From assembly GCA_963761615.1 (NCBI GenBank), contig CAVXGU010000003.1, positions 62,001-126,000 of the forward strand: a stretch of 64,000 nucleotides of DNA. The letters are read 5' to 3'. The translations under genes and the position numbers were made by a program. Shown here in pieces: positions 45,574 to 54,122 of the stretch; the first letter of the stretch is position 1, and each line of letters starts with the position of its first letter. The notes beneath the pieces were generated by a model. The model was given only the letters and a program-made list of their open reading frames with translations. It searched no databases and had not been told where the DNA came from. This stretch comes from CAVXGU01 sp963761615 (lineage in GTDB: Bacteria; Acidobacteriota; Vicinamibacteria; Vicinamibacterales; CAVVIG01).

Positions 45574-46591
45574 GCGATGTGCGCTTCGGCGTCAGTCCTC
45601 GAGGGGCCAGAGTCTCCTGGAGGTCGCGCTCGACCGCCGCGAGCGTCGCGGCCGCGGAAGCGCGACGCCCGCGCCGAAGGCGACGGATCGGCAACTGGTC
45701 GACCAGCCGCGTGAGACAGTCGAACTGGCGAGCGCGTTGCGTCGGATCCAGCAGGCGCGAAGCCCAGGCGTCGGCTGAGAGCGTCACTAGCGCATCCTGC
45801 GGCGTCATCGACTCGATCGCCACTGCGTCTGCAGTGTCGGTCGGATCGACGTCCAGCCAATACACGCAGGCCAGCGGTGCCGGTCCGCGGGTGTGACTGC
45901 TTGGCGGCAGCTCCAAATCGAGGTATTCGCCGTCGGGACTATCCACGAGGGCCGGTCCTGTGCGCCGTCGCTCTGCCTCCTCCTCGATCGCTCCCCTCCG
46001 AACCCGGATGTAGGGTGCGCCCCGGTGCACTAGGATGGCGCCGTCCCCTTCGGCCAGCGCCGCGAGGTCGTCAGTGACCACGTCATGGCCGGCGAGAGCA
46101 AGACACGCCGCCAAGGTGGACTTCCCTGAGCCCTCTGGGCCCGCGAAGGCCACGGCGCCGTCGCCCCACGAGGCCACGCTCGCATGCAGGCTGATGACGC
46201 CACGGCAGCAGAGCGCAAGCCCGAGAACCGGCCCGAGCAGATATTCCGACACGCGAGGAGACGGGATGTCCGGTGCGTACCCCCACACGTGCCGTCCGAA
46301 CTGGTCGACCACGAAGATCGCGCCGTCACTTAGCAGCAGCCTGATATACGCGCCACCTTCGAGCCGCCAGGCGGTCACGAACGGTCGTCCCTCGTGGCCA
46401 CGAATGTGGCTGGTGTAGAACGGTTCGGCGCCCGGGGCGACAGTCAACCCGACCGGCGGCGCGGTCAGAACGTCAACGCGCAGATCCGGATCGCCTTCGA
46501 TGGATTCTTCGATGAGGCCGCAGATCGGCCGGTCGGCGGCGAGGTGAAGTCCGAAGACCGCGTGACAGGCAGAGCATGGCGTGGGTGCCAT
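45566..46591 (-). CDS. HPr-kinase-like RiPP kinase 1
   Basis: The 341-residue P-loop protein has Walker A GPEGSGKST (151-159), followed by CLALAGHDVVTDDLAAL with the acidic residues that bind magnesium in HPr kinases. The N-terminal 140 residues are beta-rich and include LLLSDGAIFVVDQFGRHVWG, seen in many lasso-cluster HprK homologues. Such kinases phosphorylate the C-terminal Ser of lasso precursors, for example PadeK in paeninodin. ATG 46591 lies 6 bases after the second kinase gene. The two are only distantly alike, so they may act on different residues or form a pair. Confidence 0.82.
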   Translation of the reverse strand: MAPTPCSACHAVFGLHLAADRPICGLIEESIEGDPDLRVDVLTAPPVGLTVAPGAEPFYTSHIRGHEGRPFVTAWRLEGGAYIRLLLSDGAIFVVDQFGRHVWGYAPDIPSPRVSEYLLGPVLGLALCCRGVISLHASVASWGDGAVAFAGPEGSGKSTLAACLALAGHDVVTDDLAALAEGDGAILVHRGAPYIRVRRGAIEEEAERRRTGPALVDSPDGEYLDLELPPSSHTRGPAPLACVYWLDVDPTDTADAVAIESMTPQDALVTLSADAWASRLLDPTQRARQFDCLTRLVDQLPIRRLRRGRRASAAATLAAVERDLQETLAPRGLTPKRTSHV

Positions 46592-46597
46592 TCCCGT

Positions 46598-47593
46598 TCA
46601 AGAACGAGCGTGGGTAAGCTCCGGCTCAATCACTCGATGAAAATCCTTCAGGAGCGCGTCGCACAGTCGCGACAGGCGCGACAGGTCGTCGTGCGGGCGC
46701 ACGAGGCGAACCGGAAGGGCCGTCGCTACTCGAGCCATTACCGTGAGATCGTGCGCGCGCATCTGCCCATCCAACAGCATTGCGGCGAACGATTGGCCAA
46801 TGAGCGCCATTAGTGCCGCTTCGCCCGCAATCGGCGCAATACACGGCGCGTCGTCGCGGAGCACACGGTCTCCCAAGACGTAGATCGCCGAGAGAGGCGC
46901 TGGCGCCGAGTGGAATCTGTAGCCGTGTGATCGGACGTCGAGATGGTACCTGCGCTCTCCCCAATCCGGCGGCAGAACCGGGAGCGAACGATCGATGGCG
47001 GACACCGCGAGCAGTGAGGCCGGCCAGAGCCGAACGCGCGGATATCCCGACTCGGCGGCAAAGGCGCCGTCCATCTCGACAAGAGGCAGCACGTCGTCCG
47101 ACAGCATGGGATAGCCCAAGGCGGCGAAGGCGGCGGCCATGGTCGACTTTCCCACGCCCGGCGGACCAATCATCGCAAGGGCCCGGCCGTCGACGATGAC
47201 GCCGCTACCATGCAGGCACACGCGGCCGCGGAGGCGCAAGACGAAGCCCATAACGGGGCCGAGCAGATACGCCGACATGTCGTCGAGGCTCGTGTTCTCG
47301 GGCCATGTCGCCCAGATTTCCGTGCCGGCCCGGTCGATCAGGAACGTGGTGCCATCCACGTAGGAGAGGAGCGACCAGCCGTTGTCGAACTGGCGCAGCG
47401 TACGCATGGGCGCGCCGGTTTCGTCGAGAAACGGACTGACGTTGACGATTCGAGAAGCGCAGGCGTCGTCGAACCAGGCAGGCCGAATACCCAGTTCGAT
47501 CCGCACGTCGACGTGCGTGTTGGCAACGGGATTTCCCAGCCGGGGGATGGGATGGCTGGTCGACAGAGCCAACCCGAAGGCCGAATAGATCAT
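46598..47593 (-). CDS. HPr-kinase-like RiPP kinase 2
   Basis: The 331-residue protein has Walker A GPPGVGKST (143-151), GYPMLSDDVLPLVEMDG with the paired Asp, and the N-terminal beta region TTFLIDRAGTEIWATWPE. It is closest in kind to the HPr kinase/phosphorylase homologues of lasso peptide clusters. ATG 47593 lies 10 bases downstream of the precursor stop, so precursor and kinase are in one message. A phosphate acceptor is available, because the precursor ends in Lys-Thr-Ser. Confidence 0.83.
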   Translation of the reverse strand: MIYSAFGLALSTSHPIPRLGNPVANTHVDVRIELGIRPAWFDDACASRIVNVSPFLDETGAPMRTLRQFDNGWSLLSYVDGTTFLIDRAGTEIWATWPENTSLDDMSAYLLGPVMGFVLRLRGRVCLHGSGVIVDGRALAMIGPPGVGKSTMAAAFAALGYPMLSDDVLPLVEMDGAFAAESGYPRVRLWPASLLAVSAIDRSLPVLPPDWGERRYHLDVRSHGYRFHSAPAPLSAIYVLGDRVLRDDAPCIAPIAGEAALMALIGQSFAAMLLDGQMRAHDLTVMARVATALPVRLVRPHDDLSRLSRLCDALLKDFHRVIEPELTHARS

Positions 47594-47603
47594 CGGCGGC
47601 GAA

Positions 47604-47744
47604 TCAGGACGTCTTGGCGGGTCGAGACGCGTTGGCGTCCTTGTTCTTCAGAGTTCGGTCGGCGGAAGCAAGCGTGATGTCACGGATGTTGCCGTAGGCT
47701 TTCACCTTGGGCGTTCGATAACTCTTCTTCTGCTTTGACGACAT
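47604..47744 (-). CDS. Lasso-leader RiPP precursor peptide
   Basis: The 46-residue peptide starts at ATG 47744 with a GAGGTGG ribosome site. Residues 9-24 (YRTPKVKAYGNIRDIT) match the lasso leader signature YxxPxLxxxGxxxxxT with Val for Leu, so Thr24 would be the -2 residue. The downstream part (residues 26-46) is Lys/Asn/Ala-rich, contains Asp29, Asp36, Arg30 and Arg41, and ends in Lys-Thr-Ser. With Ala26 as residue 1, positions 7-9 are Leu, Lys, Asn, so a standard Asp/Glu ring cannot form at the canonical cleavage site. It lies 25 bases after the cyclase gene and 10 before a kinase gene. Confidence 0.8.
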   Translation of the reverse strand: MSSKQKKSYRTPKVKAYGNIRDITLASADRTLKNKDANASRPAKTS

Positions 47745-47769
47745 GTTCCACCTCTTCACAGGGGGGAGT

Positions 47770-49612
47770 CTAGACCCCTGCAAGGATAGCACATTGGTTC
47801 AATTGAACCTTCAGCCACCGATTCAATAACCAGGCGCGCTGGGTGCAATAGACGTCCTCGTCGCCCGCCGTCATGGGTGGCACGGCGTTCCATTGCACAT
47901 ACCTGGATACCTCGGGCACGGGAGGCACGTGGTCGACCCAGCGCATGGCCGGCCGCCGCAGGGCCTCGGCGAGCGTCGAGCCTCGAACGATAGCCTTCTT
48001 CCGTGTCAATACGGACGCCGGCAGTACGCCCCGACCCGAATCGCGCAGCAGCTGTTTCTGAATACACCACGGAACGACCGGGATGGCCAGGAGGTAGTTC
48101 ACCACCCTCAGGTCCATGTAGGGCCACCTGAATTCGAGCGGGACTCCTGTGACGGACGAATCGGCATTACTGAAGATACGGACCCAGGCAGGGGCCGTGC
48201 TCATCGCGCGAGGACGTAGTGCGGCTTCCCGCACACGTCCGGCCCGCTCCACTTCGCGCCGCCGTCCGGCGAGGTCCACGGCTCCCGCGAACCCCGGATT
48301 CACCCATGCGGGGATCGGCGGTTCCTCGTCGATGCCGGCTATTCGTCGGACGGCCACCCGAAGGCCCAGCGGCGGGCGACGATGGAACCGGCGCACGTAG
48401 GTGGCCAGGTCCCAGGCGAGCGCGCCGAAGGCTCCGTGTTGCGCCAACGCGGCAAACCGAAGGGCTGGGTACTCGGCCAACAGGCTGTCGGCGTCGGCTC
48501 CCGAGAGGACAACGCGACTCTCCGCGGCCATGCTCGTAAGGAAGTGACGCTCGAACCCTCGGAATCGCAGATCGGTCGGCTCAGGCAAGCCTGCTTCGCC
48601 TGGGTCGGATTCCCGCTCATAGGGGGGGAAGGCGTCCCCGACGGTGAACTGGAGTGAGATGCCGAGCGCGGCTGCCGCCATGGCCGCGAATTCCCGCTCG
48701 ACGTCCGGTGCGGGCAGAATCGACTACGGCTGTGTGGGCCGTCACTTCGCAGCTGAGCCGTGTGCGCCGCACCACGCGAACCGCCGCCGCTGCCACCGCC
48801 GTCGAATCGAGTCCGCCGCTCATGCTGACGGCCACGCGCCGCGTCCTCAAGCGGTCTCCGACGGCCGTGTCGAACACGTCGAGGAAGCGCTCGACGTACT
48901 CTGGCGGCCGGCGATATCGGATCGGCGCCGGGAGTGAGAGCTCCCAGTACTTCTTCAGCACAGGGCCCGTTCCTGCGGTCAGGGACAAGGTGTGTCCCGG
49001 CGGCAGGCGTCGGACGTCGGCCAGCGCCGTGGCACCTGGACGATGACTGTAACGGAACTGCAGGTAGTCGCCGATCGTGACGTCGTCGAGTCGCTCTGAT
49101 ACCGCGGGATGGAGCCTCACGCAGGAAAAGGCATTGCTGAAGACGAACGCCCCCTGCTGATACGCATAGAAGAATGGTCGTACCCCTAGCTGGTCGCGCG
49201 CGCAGAACAGACGTCGAGTCGTTTGGCTGTACACGGCGAAGGCAAAGTCGCCCAGGAGGTGCTCAACGCAGGCATCGCCCCATGCATGGTAGGCATGGAG
49301 CAGCAGCTCGGCGTCCGTCGCGGCCGCGAGGTTCGTGCGCCCACGGGCCGCGAGCGACCGACGGAGGTCGTCACGCGCGTCTACGCGGGCATCGGCAATC
49401 AGCCAGAGCGTGCCGTCGAACGTGCACGGCTGACGTTCGCGTGCGGCCTCATCGGTGGTTGCGAAAAGAGTGTGTCCGAGGCCGACGTGCCCTTCGAGCC
49501 AAGTGGCCTCCGCGTCGCGGCCTCGGTGGCGAAGTGCGGCGGTCATGCGAGCCAGGAGCTCGGCGTCGACCGGAGCGCCGTCCGTGTTCATGAGGCCGGC
49601 GAAACCGCTCAT
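47770..49612 (-). CDS. Asparagine-synthetase-like lasso cyclase (frameshifted)
   Basis: The product is about 613 residues when one T (minus-strand GATTC at 48717-48721) is removed; two overlapping frames otherwise split it near TAHTAVVD. The N-terminal glutaminase-like domain starts MSGFAGL, so the catalytic Cys2 of true AsnB is Ser, as in many lasso C proteins. The synthetase domain has the PP-loop VSMSGGLDST (265-271), RVVLSGADADSLLAEYPAL, and RWPYMDLRVVNYLLAIP. It would adenylate an acidic side chain of the precursor and form an amide. ATG 49612 overlaps the ABC transporter stop. The precursor gene follows 25 bases later. Confidence 0.85.
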
Positions 49613-51486
49613 ATCGCAGCCTCGACTCGTGAGTTGGCCATACCAGGCGCGACCGGAGCCCCAGCCCGCGACGGTGCTCCGGCGCCGATCCCCTGTGCGC
49701 GGCAGAGCTCGACGAATCGGCCGCCTGGCCTCGCGATCAAGGTGTCCCAGGTGCCGGACTCGATAAGCTCGCCGCCGTCGACCACGTGGATGACGTCGGC
49801 GCCACGAATCGTCGAGAGACGATGAGTGATTACGACGATCGTGACCTGCTGGCGCAGGCTGTCGACCGCATCCTGAATGCGCCGTTCGTTCTCGGAGTCC
49901 AGGGAGCTCGTCGCCTCGTCGAGCACCAGGAGCTTCGGCTGTCGCACCAGGGCTCGGGCCAGAGAGAGGCGCTGGCGTTCCCCACCCGAAAGCAGGACGC
50001 CGCGGTCGCCCACGATGGTATCGAGGCCATGAGGCAAGGCGGCGACGAATCCGTCGGCTGAGGCAAGCCGCAGCGCCGTCCACACGTCGGTCTCGGTCGC
50101 GTCCGGTTTCGCCCAGATCAAGTTGGCGCGTACGGTGTCGTGGAACAGGAACGGGTCCTGAGCCACGTACCCGATTTGTGCGCGCCAGGACTCGAGGCGA
50201 GTGGATGTCAGTTCCTGACTGCCAACCAGGATGCGACCGGCGGTTGGTGTCGCGAGGCCGAGGAGCAGATCGGCGAGGGTGCTCTTGCCGGCGCCGGACA
50301 CACCGACGATTGCCGTGGTCGCTCCCAGGGGGCACGTGAGGGAGACGTCGTGTAACGCCGGCGGAAGCGATCCCGGATCGTAGCTGAACGTCACATGCTC
50401 GAACGCGACGGGACCTGTGAGGGCGATCGATTCGTGGCTGGCTGCGACGGGTTCAGCCTCCGCGGCGCAGCGCTCCTCGACGGCCCGCAAGGAACTGAAG
50501 GCCGGCAGGACCGTCGCCAGCGACTGGGCGCGCTCGTACGTCCCGGTGAGCCTGGGAACCAGCCGTGCGAATAAGAAGAGCAGGAGCAGGAGCGACGCTG
50601 TTGGGACGGCCAAGATCGAGTACGACACATAGACGACGGCGGCCAGGAGCGCTGCCGATCCGATCGCCAGTTGCCAGCGGAGACGCAGGTACGTGCGGAC
50701 GACCGCCAGGCTGCTGTCGCTCACGTCGTCGGACAGCTCGTCGAAGAGCTGAGTGTGACGCGCCTTTGCGCCGTAGCTCTTCGCCATCTTCACGCTCGCG
50801 AGTTGCTCGGTGATGGCTCCATACAGACGTGTGGATGCCTGCACCTGCCGTTCGCCGACCGCGTGCGCGGCTGACAGGCGTCGACGTGCGGTCACTCCCA
50901 GGGTCGCGCCACACAGCATCACCAGTACCGTCATCGACGGCGACACGCGAAATGCCAGCGCTACGTAGACGAGCGACGCGAGCCCGCTCACGAAGAGGTC
51001 GAGGACGTAATGTGCAGCCGTGCCGGTCCGCTCGACATCCTCCGTCAGCACCCTGACATAGTTGGAGGCACGCGTGCGCGCGAAGTACGTCCAGGTGGTC
51101 TCCGAGATCGCGCGGTAGACGCGCGCCCGCAGGGCGCGGACGAGGCTCTGTTCGAGATGCGTGTTCGCAATCGTTTGCCGCTGCTGAAGGGCGGTCTGTA
51201 CGGCGACGATCGCGACATACGCCAGCAGCACGACTCCCAGTGTCGGCCGAAGCCCCACCCATCGGAATGCCGATGCACAGGCCGCCACGATGGCGGACAG
51301 TGGCCCCGACTGGGACTGAACGCCGACCAGTTGAAGGAGGGGGACGAGCAGCAGGAGGCCGACCCCTTCAGTTGCGCTCGCCGCCAGGGCGATGACGACG
51401 CACTCGGTCGCACGACGCGGTGCAATCGTCGCAATCGTTCGCACAAGGCGCCGAAAGTCGGGAGCAAGACGAGCTGAGACGGTCAC
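49609..51486 (-). CDS. ABC exporter with fused membrane and ATPase domains
   Basis: The 625-residue half-transporter has a transmembrane domain (about 20-310) with six hydrophobic spans and an ATPase domain with Walker A VGVSGAGKSTLADLLLGLA, Q-loop IGYVAQDPFLF, signature LLSGGERQRLSLARALV, Walker B KLLVLDEATSSLD and H-loop VVITHRLSTI. Its position right before the cyclase and precursor matches the D exporter of lasso clusters. GTG 51486 overlaps the stop of the O-antigen-ligase-like gene (GTGA), and its own stop overlaps the cyclase start (ATGA). It probably exports the mature peptide. Confidence 0.92.
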   Translation of the reverse strand: MTVSARLAPDFRRLVRTIATIAPRRATECVVIALAASATEGVGLLLLVPLLQLVGVQSQSGPLSAIVAACASAFRWVGLRPTLGVVLLAYVAIVAVQTALQQRQTIANTHLEQSLVRALRARVYRAISETTWTYFARTRASNYVRVLTEDVERTGTAAHYVLDLFVSGLASLVYVALAFRVSPSMTVLVMLCGATLGVTARRRLSAAHAVGERQVQASTRLYGAITEQLASVKMAKSYGAKARHTQLFDELSDDVSDSSLAVVRTYLRLRWQLAIGSAALLAAVVYVSYSILAVPTASLLLLLFLFARLVPRLTGTYERAQSLATVLPAFSSLRAVEERCAAEAEPVAASHESIALTGPVAFEHVTFSYDPGSLPPALHDVSLTCPLGATTAIVGVSGAGKSTLADLLLGLATPTAGRILVGSQELTSTRLESWRAQIGYVAQDPFLFHDTVRANLIWAKPDATETDVWTALRLASADGFVAALPHGLDTIVGDRGVLLSGGERQRLSLARALVRQPKLLVLDEATSSLDSENERRIQDAVDSLRQQVTIVVITHRLSTIRGADVIHVVDGGELIESGTWDTLIARPGGRFVELCRAQGIGAGAPSRAGAPVAPGMANSRVEAAI

Positions 51487-52953
51487 CACGATCGAGAAGA
51501 CCCTGGACTGGCAGAACGCAGGTTGGGGGACTGGTGGAGGGCGATTGCCGCGAGAACGGCGAAGAGGGCCGCGTTGCCGGGCATCTGGAGGCTGAACTCG
51601 ACGAACGACTGGGCGGCGATCGACAGCAGGCCGATGACGGCCCCGACGCGCAGCCAGTATGTCGAGCCGTCCTTCGGGGCCTCGCGGAATCGCCGCCGCA
51701 CGGCGTCCACGAAGACGAGGATCGTGAAGACCGCCGGAATGCCCACCAGGAGGCCGCCCTCGGCGGCGATCTGCAGGTAGTCGTTGTGGGCCTCGACGAA
51801 GTGCGGCATCTCCCGGTTGCTCTGGTACAGAATCCATCGCCGTGCCGTACGTGTCGAACCCGGTGCCGGCCAGTGGGAAGTCTCCCACGATCCGGATGGT
51901 GTCCTTCCAGGCGCTCACGCGCGAGATGAGCGACTTCTCGCCCTGCGACTCGGTGAACTTGCTCACGACCATGTTGACACCGGCCCAGGACACGGCCCCG
52001 ATCACCAGCGCGGCGACCAGTGCGGCGATGCCGGCTCGTGCCGTCCTGCTGCGCTGGCGCTTGGCCGCGAGCCAGCCCACCAGGATCGCGCCGACGGCGA
52101 ATGACGCCAGGGCGGACCGGGATCGCGTCATCGCGAGCGAGAGTCCCATCACGCTGCAGGCGAGCGCGAGCCCGAGCAGGGCTCCGAATCGTCGAGAGCT
52201 GAGCAGCTCGATCCGTCCGCTGCGCCCCGCCGGGGCCGACCGGATCGTGTCGAGCAGGGTCTCGAAGAACATCGCCAGCGTCAACGGAAGGGCCATCACC
52301 ATCCAGCCGCCGAAGTGATTCGGATTGACGAACGGGCCGAACGGATGGGACTCGTACACCGGCTTCCAGAAGCCGTAGATCAGCGGCTGCACGTCGTCTC
52401 GCGTCAGCGCGTACTGAACGATGCCGACGAGGGCCAGCACCGTGCCGAAGACGGCGACCGGCCGGCTGATGGCCCGCGCGCCGACGACCGAAATGAGCCG
52501 GCTCACTCCGAGCAGGAACAGAGCGAGCGAGGCGAAGAGCAGTCCACCCAGGATCGTCTTCGCCGGTACGATCGAGATGGCGTGATCCGACGGGAACAGG
52601 CGGTACGCGAGCTGGTACTGGCGCAGGAACGTATCGGTGCCGGGACTCAGGTGGCGAAGCGCGACCAGCGGCATGGGCGCGAGCTGAAGCGCAATGGCAA
52701 GGCCGATGGCCACGAGGCCGAGCGCCAGGGGGGCGAGCGGCGGCCGGCCGTGGCGCTCGACGAGGAGAGAGAGCGCGCCGATGGTCGCCGCGGCGATGGC
52801 GAGAGGGGTGTAGGCCCAGGGGTAGACTGCGCCGAACGCCAGCGCACCCCAGACGATGATGCAGACGCAGCCGGCGAGGAGGATCCAGTGAATCGCGTGC
52901 GGCCGCCGGCCGGCGGGCGTCTCGGGACTTCGTCTGGTGGGTGTGGGCGTCAC
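51483..52953 (-). CDS. O-antigen ligase/Wzy-like polytopic protein (frameshifted)
   Basis: Restored by removing one base in minus-strand GGATTC at 51831-51835, the gene encodes about 489 residues with some ten to twelve membrane spans. It carries the Wzy_C signature at residues around HFVEAHNDYLQIAAEGGLLVG and, earlier, AMTRSRSALASFAVGAI. The start GTG 52953 overlaps the nucleotidyltransferase stop, and the end overlaps the ABC exporter start, so it is translationally tied to the RiPP exporter. Its usual role is polymerising or ligating surface polysaccharide. Co-translation with a RiPP exporter is unusual. Confidence 0.8.
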
Positions 52954-54080
52954 TGGGCGAAACGTCGCAGGAGCCGCCACGTGCCCGTGGCGAGACGGCG
53001 CACGTGCAGCGCAGGCAGGAGCATCAGGTTCGACGTGTCGTAGCGTCGAAGCATGTAGTCGCTGGTCGGCAGCACGATCTCTCGAATCAGACGCAGCCTG
53101 GAGCGCCCGCCGGCGAGCGTTCTGAGGTCCGACAGGCGGACGTCTCCGCGCCACGCGTCGAGACGCAGATAGATCGCCGACGGCTCGCCCGAGACGGCGA
53201 GTCGTTCCACGACGTCGGCCGGGACGGGCGTGTCGAAGAACCGGCGCGACCGCTCGATGCCGCTCGCGCAGATGGCCGCGATTCGTCTCGCGCGGGCGAG
53301 TCGAACGAGCTCGTTCCAGCCCTCCTCCGAAAGCCGTCCGGCCAGCAGGTGCATGTCGTAGTACCAGATGAGGCTGCCCGCGTTCCGGTGGTGGGTCGTG
53401 AGGTGCACGGTGGCGACGAGTAGCGCGTCCACGTCGCCGATCGCGCCGGCTCGGCGGCCGAGCGCGGGCACGTCAATCGCGCGCTCCCGAAGCTCGTCGA
53501 ACGGGAACGCGTCGGCGACGCAGGGACGGTTGCTCACTTTCCAGTGCAGGTCGACGGCGTGTCTGAACCCGAGCCGGTCGGTCCGGGTCCACGGCATCTG
53601 GTGGTTGACGAGGTCGCCCGTCAGCTCGTTGGCCGGCTCGTAGCCCATCGCCGTCAGCGTCCGGTTGGCGGCCGCGATGTCGGTTTCCGCAATCAGTAGG
53701 TCGCTGTCACGTCTCGAGCGCAGCCAGGGCTCGGGATAGCGCGAGTAGGCGAGGGCCGCGCCCTTGAAGAGCAGGCACGAGACACCGGCGTCCGCGAACG
53801 CGGCGACAACCCGCTGAAGCTCGCCTTGGCGTCCGGCTTCGAGGAGCGCTTCTTCTCGAACGATGCGCCCGAGCGACTCGCGCACTCGCTCCGGCCAGCG
53901 GGCGAACGCACCTGCCCGCCGCAGCCGCCAGACGACGAGCGCTTCGACGCTGTGCGTGATCGTGGCGTCGAGGAACGCCGCCTCGAAGTCAGGGCCGGCG
54001 CCGGACGGCCAGTTCGTGACGCGGCCGCAGACGACGGCGGCGGCAAGGGTCAGCGCGTCGTGTTCTGGATTCTTCGTCAC
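52950..54080 (-). CDS. Nucleotidyltransferase_5 family protein
   Basis: The 376-residue protein has the PF14907-like layout: a helical N-terminal half, then VSCLLFKGAALAYSRYPEPW and LRSRRDSDLLIAETDI, where the D-x-D of the nucleotidyltransferase site lies in RRDSDLLI, and VDLHWKVSN further on. These proteins are frequent in exopolysaccharide and RiPP/lasso clusters, and their reaction is not known. The start is GTG 54080 without a clear ribosome site. The stop overlaps the O-antigen-ligase-like gene (GTGA). It is the first gene of the coupled series leading to the RiPP precursor. Confidence 0.8.
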   Translation of the reverse strand: MTKNPEHDALTLAAAVVCGRVTNWPSGAGPDFEAAFLDATITHSVEALVVWRLRRAGAFARWPERVRESLGRIVREEALLEAGRQGELQRVVAAFADAGVSCLLFKGAALAYSRYPEPWLRSRRDSDLLIAETDIAAANRTLTAMGYEPANELTGDLVNHQMPWTRTDRLGFRHAVDLHWKVSNRPCVADAFPFDELRERAIDVPALGRRAGAIGDVDALLVATVHLTTHHRNAGSLIWYYDMHLLAGRLSEEGWNELVRLARARRIAAICASGIERSRRFFDTPVPADVVERLAVSGEPSAIYLRLDAWRGDVRLSDLRTLAGGRSRLRLIREIVLPTSDYMLRRYDTSNLMLLPALHVRRLATGTWRLLRRFAQ

Positions 54081-54122
54081 AGGAAGGTCGGGACGGGCTA
54101 CGCCCGCCCGTGAACGGACAGG

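Noticed and set aside
49609..53154. One uninterrupted 1181-residue frame joining an O-antigen-ligase-like protein and an ABC transporter
   Set aside because: Between the two halves about 110 residues are out of frame. The ligase continues in another frame (HFVEAHNDYLQIAAEGGLL) to a stop overlapping the transporter start.
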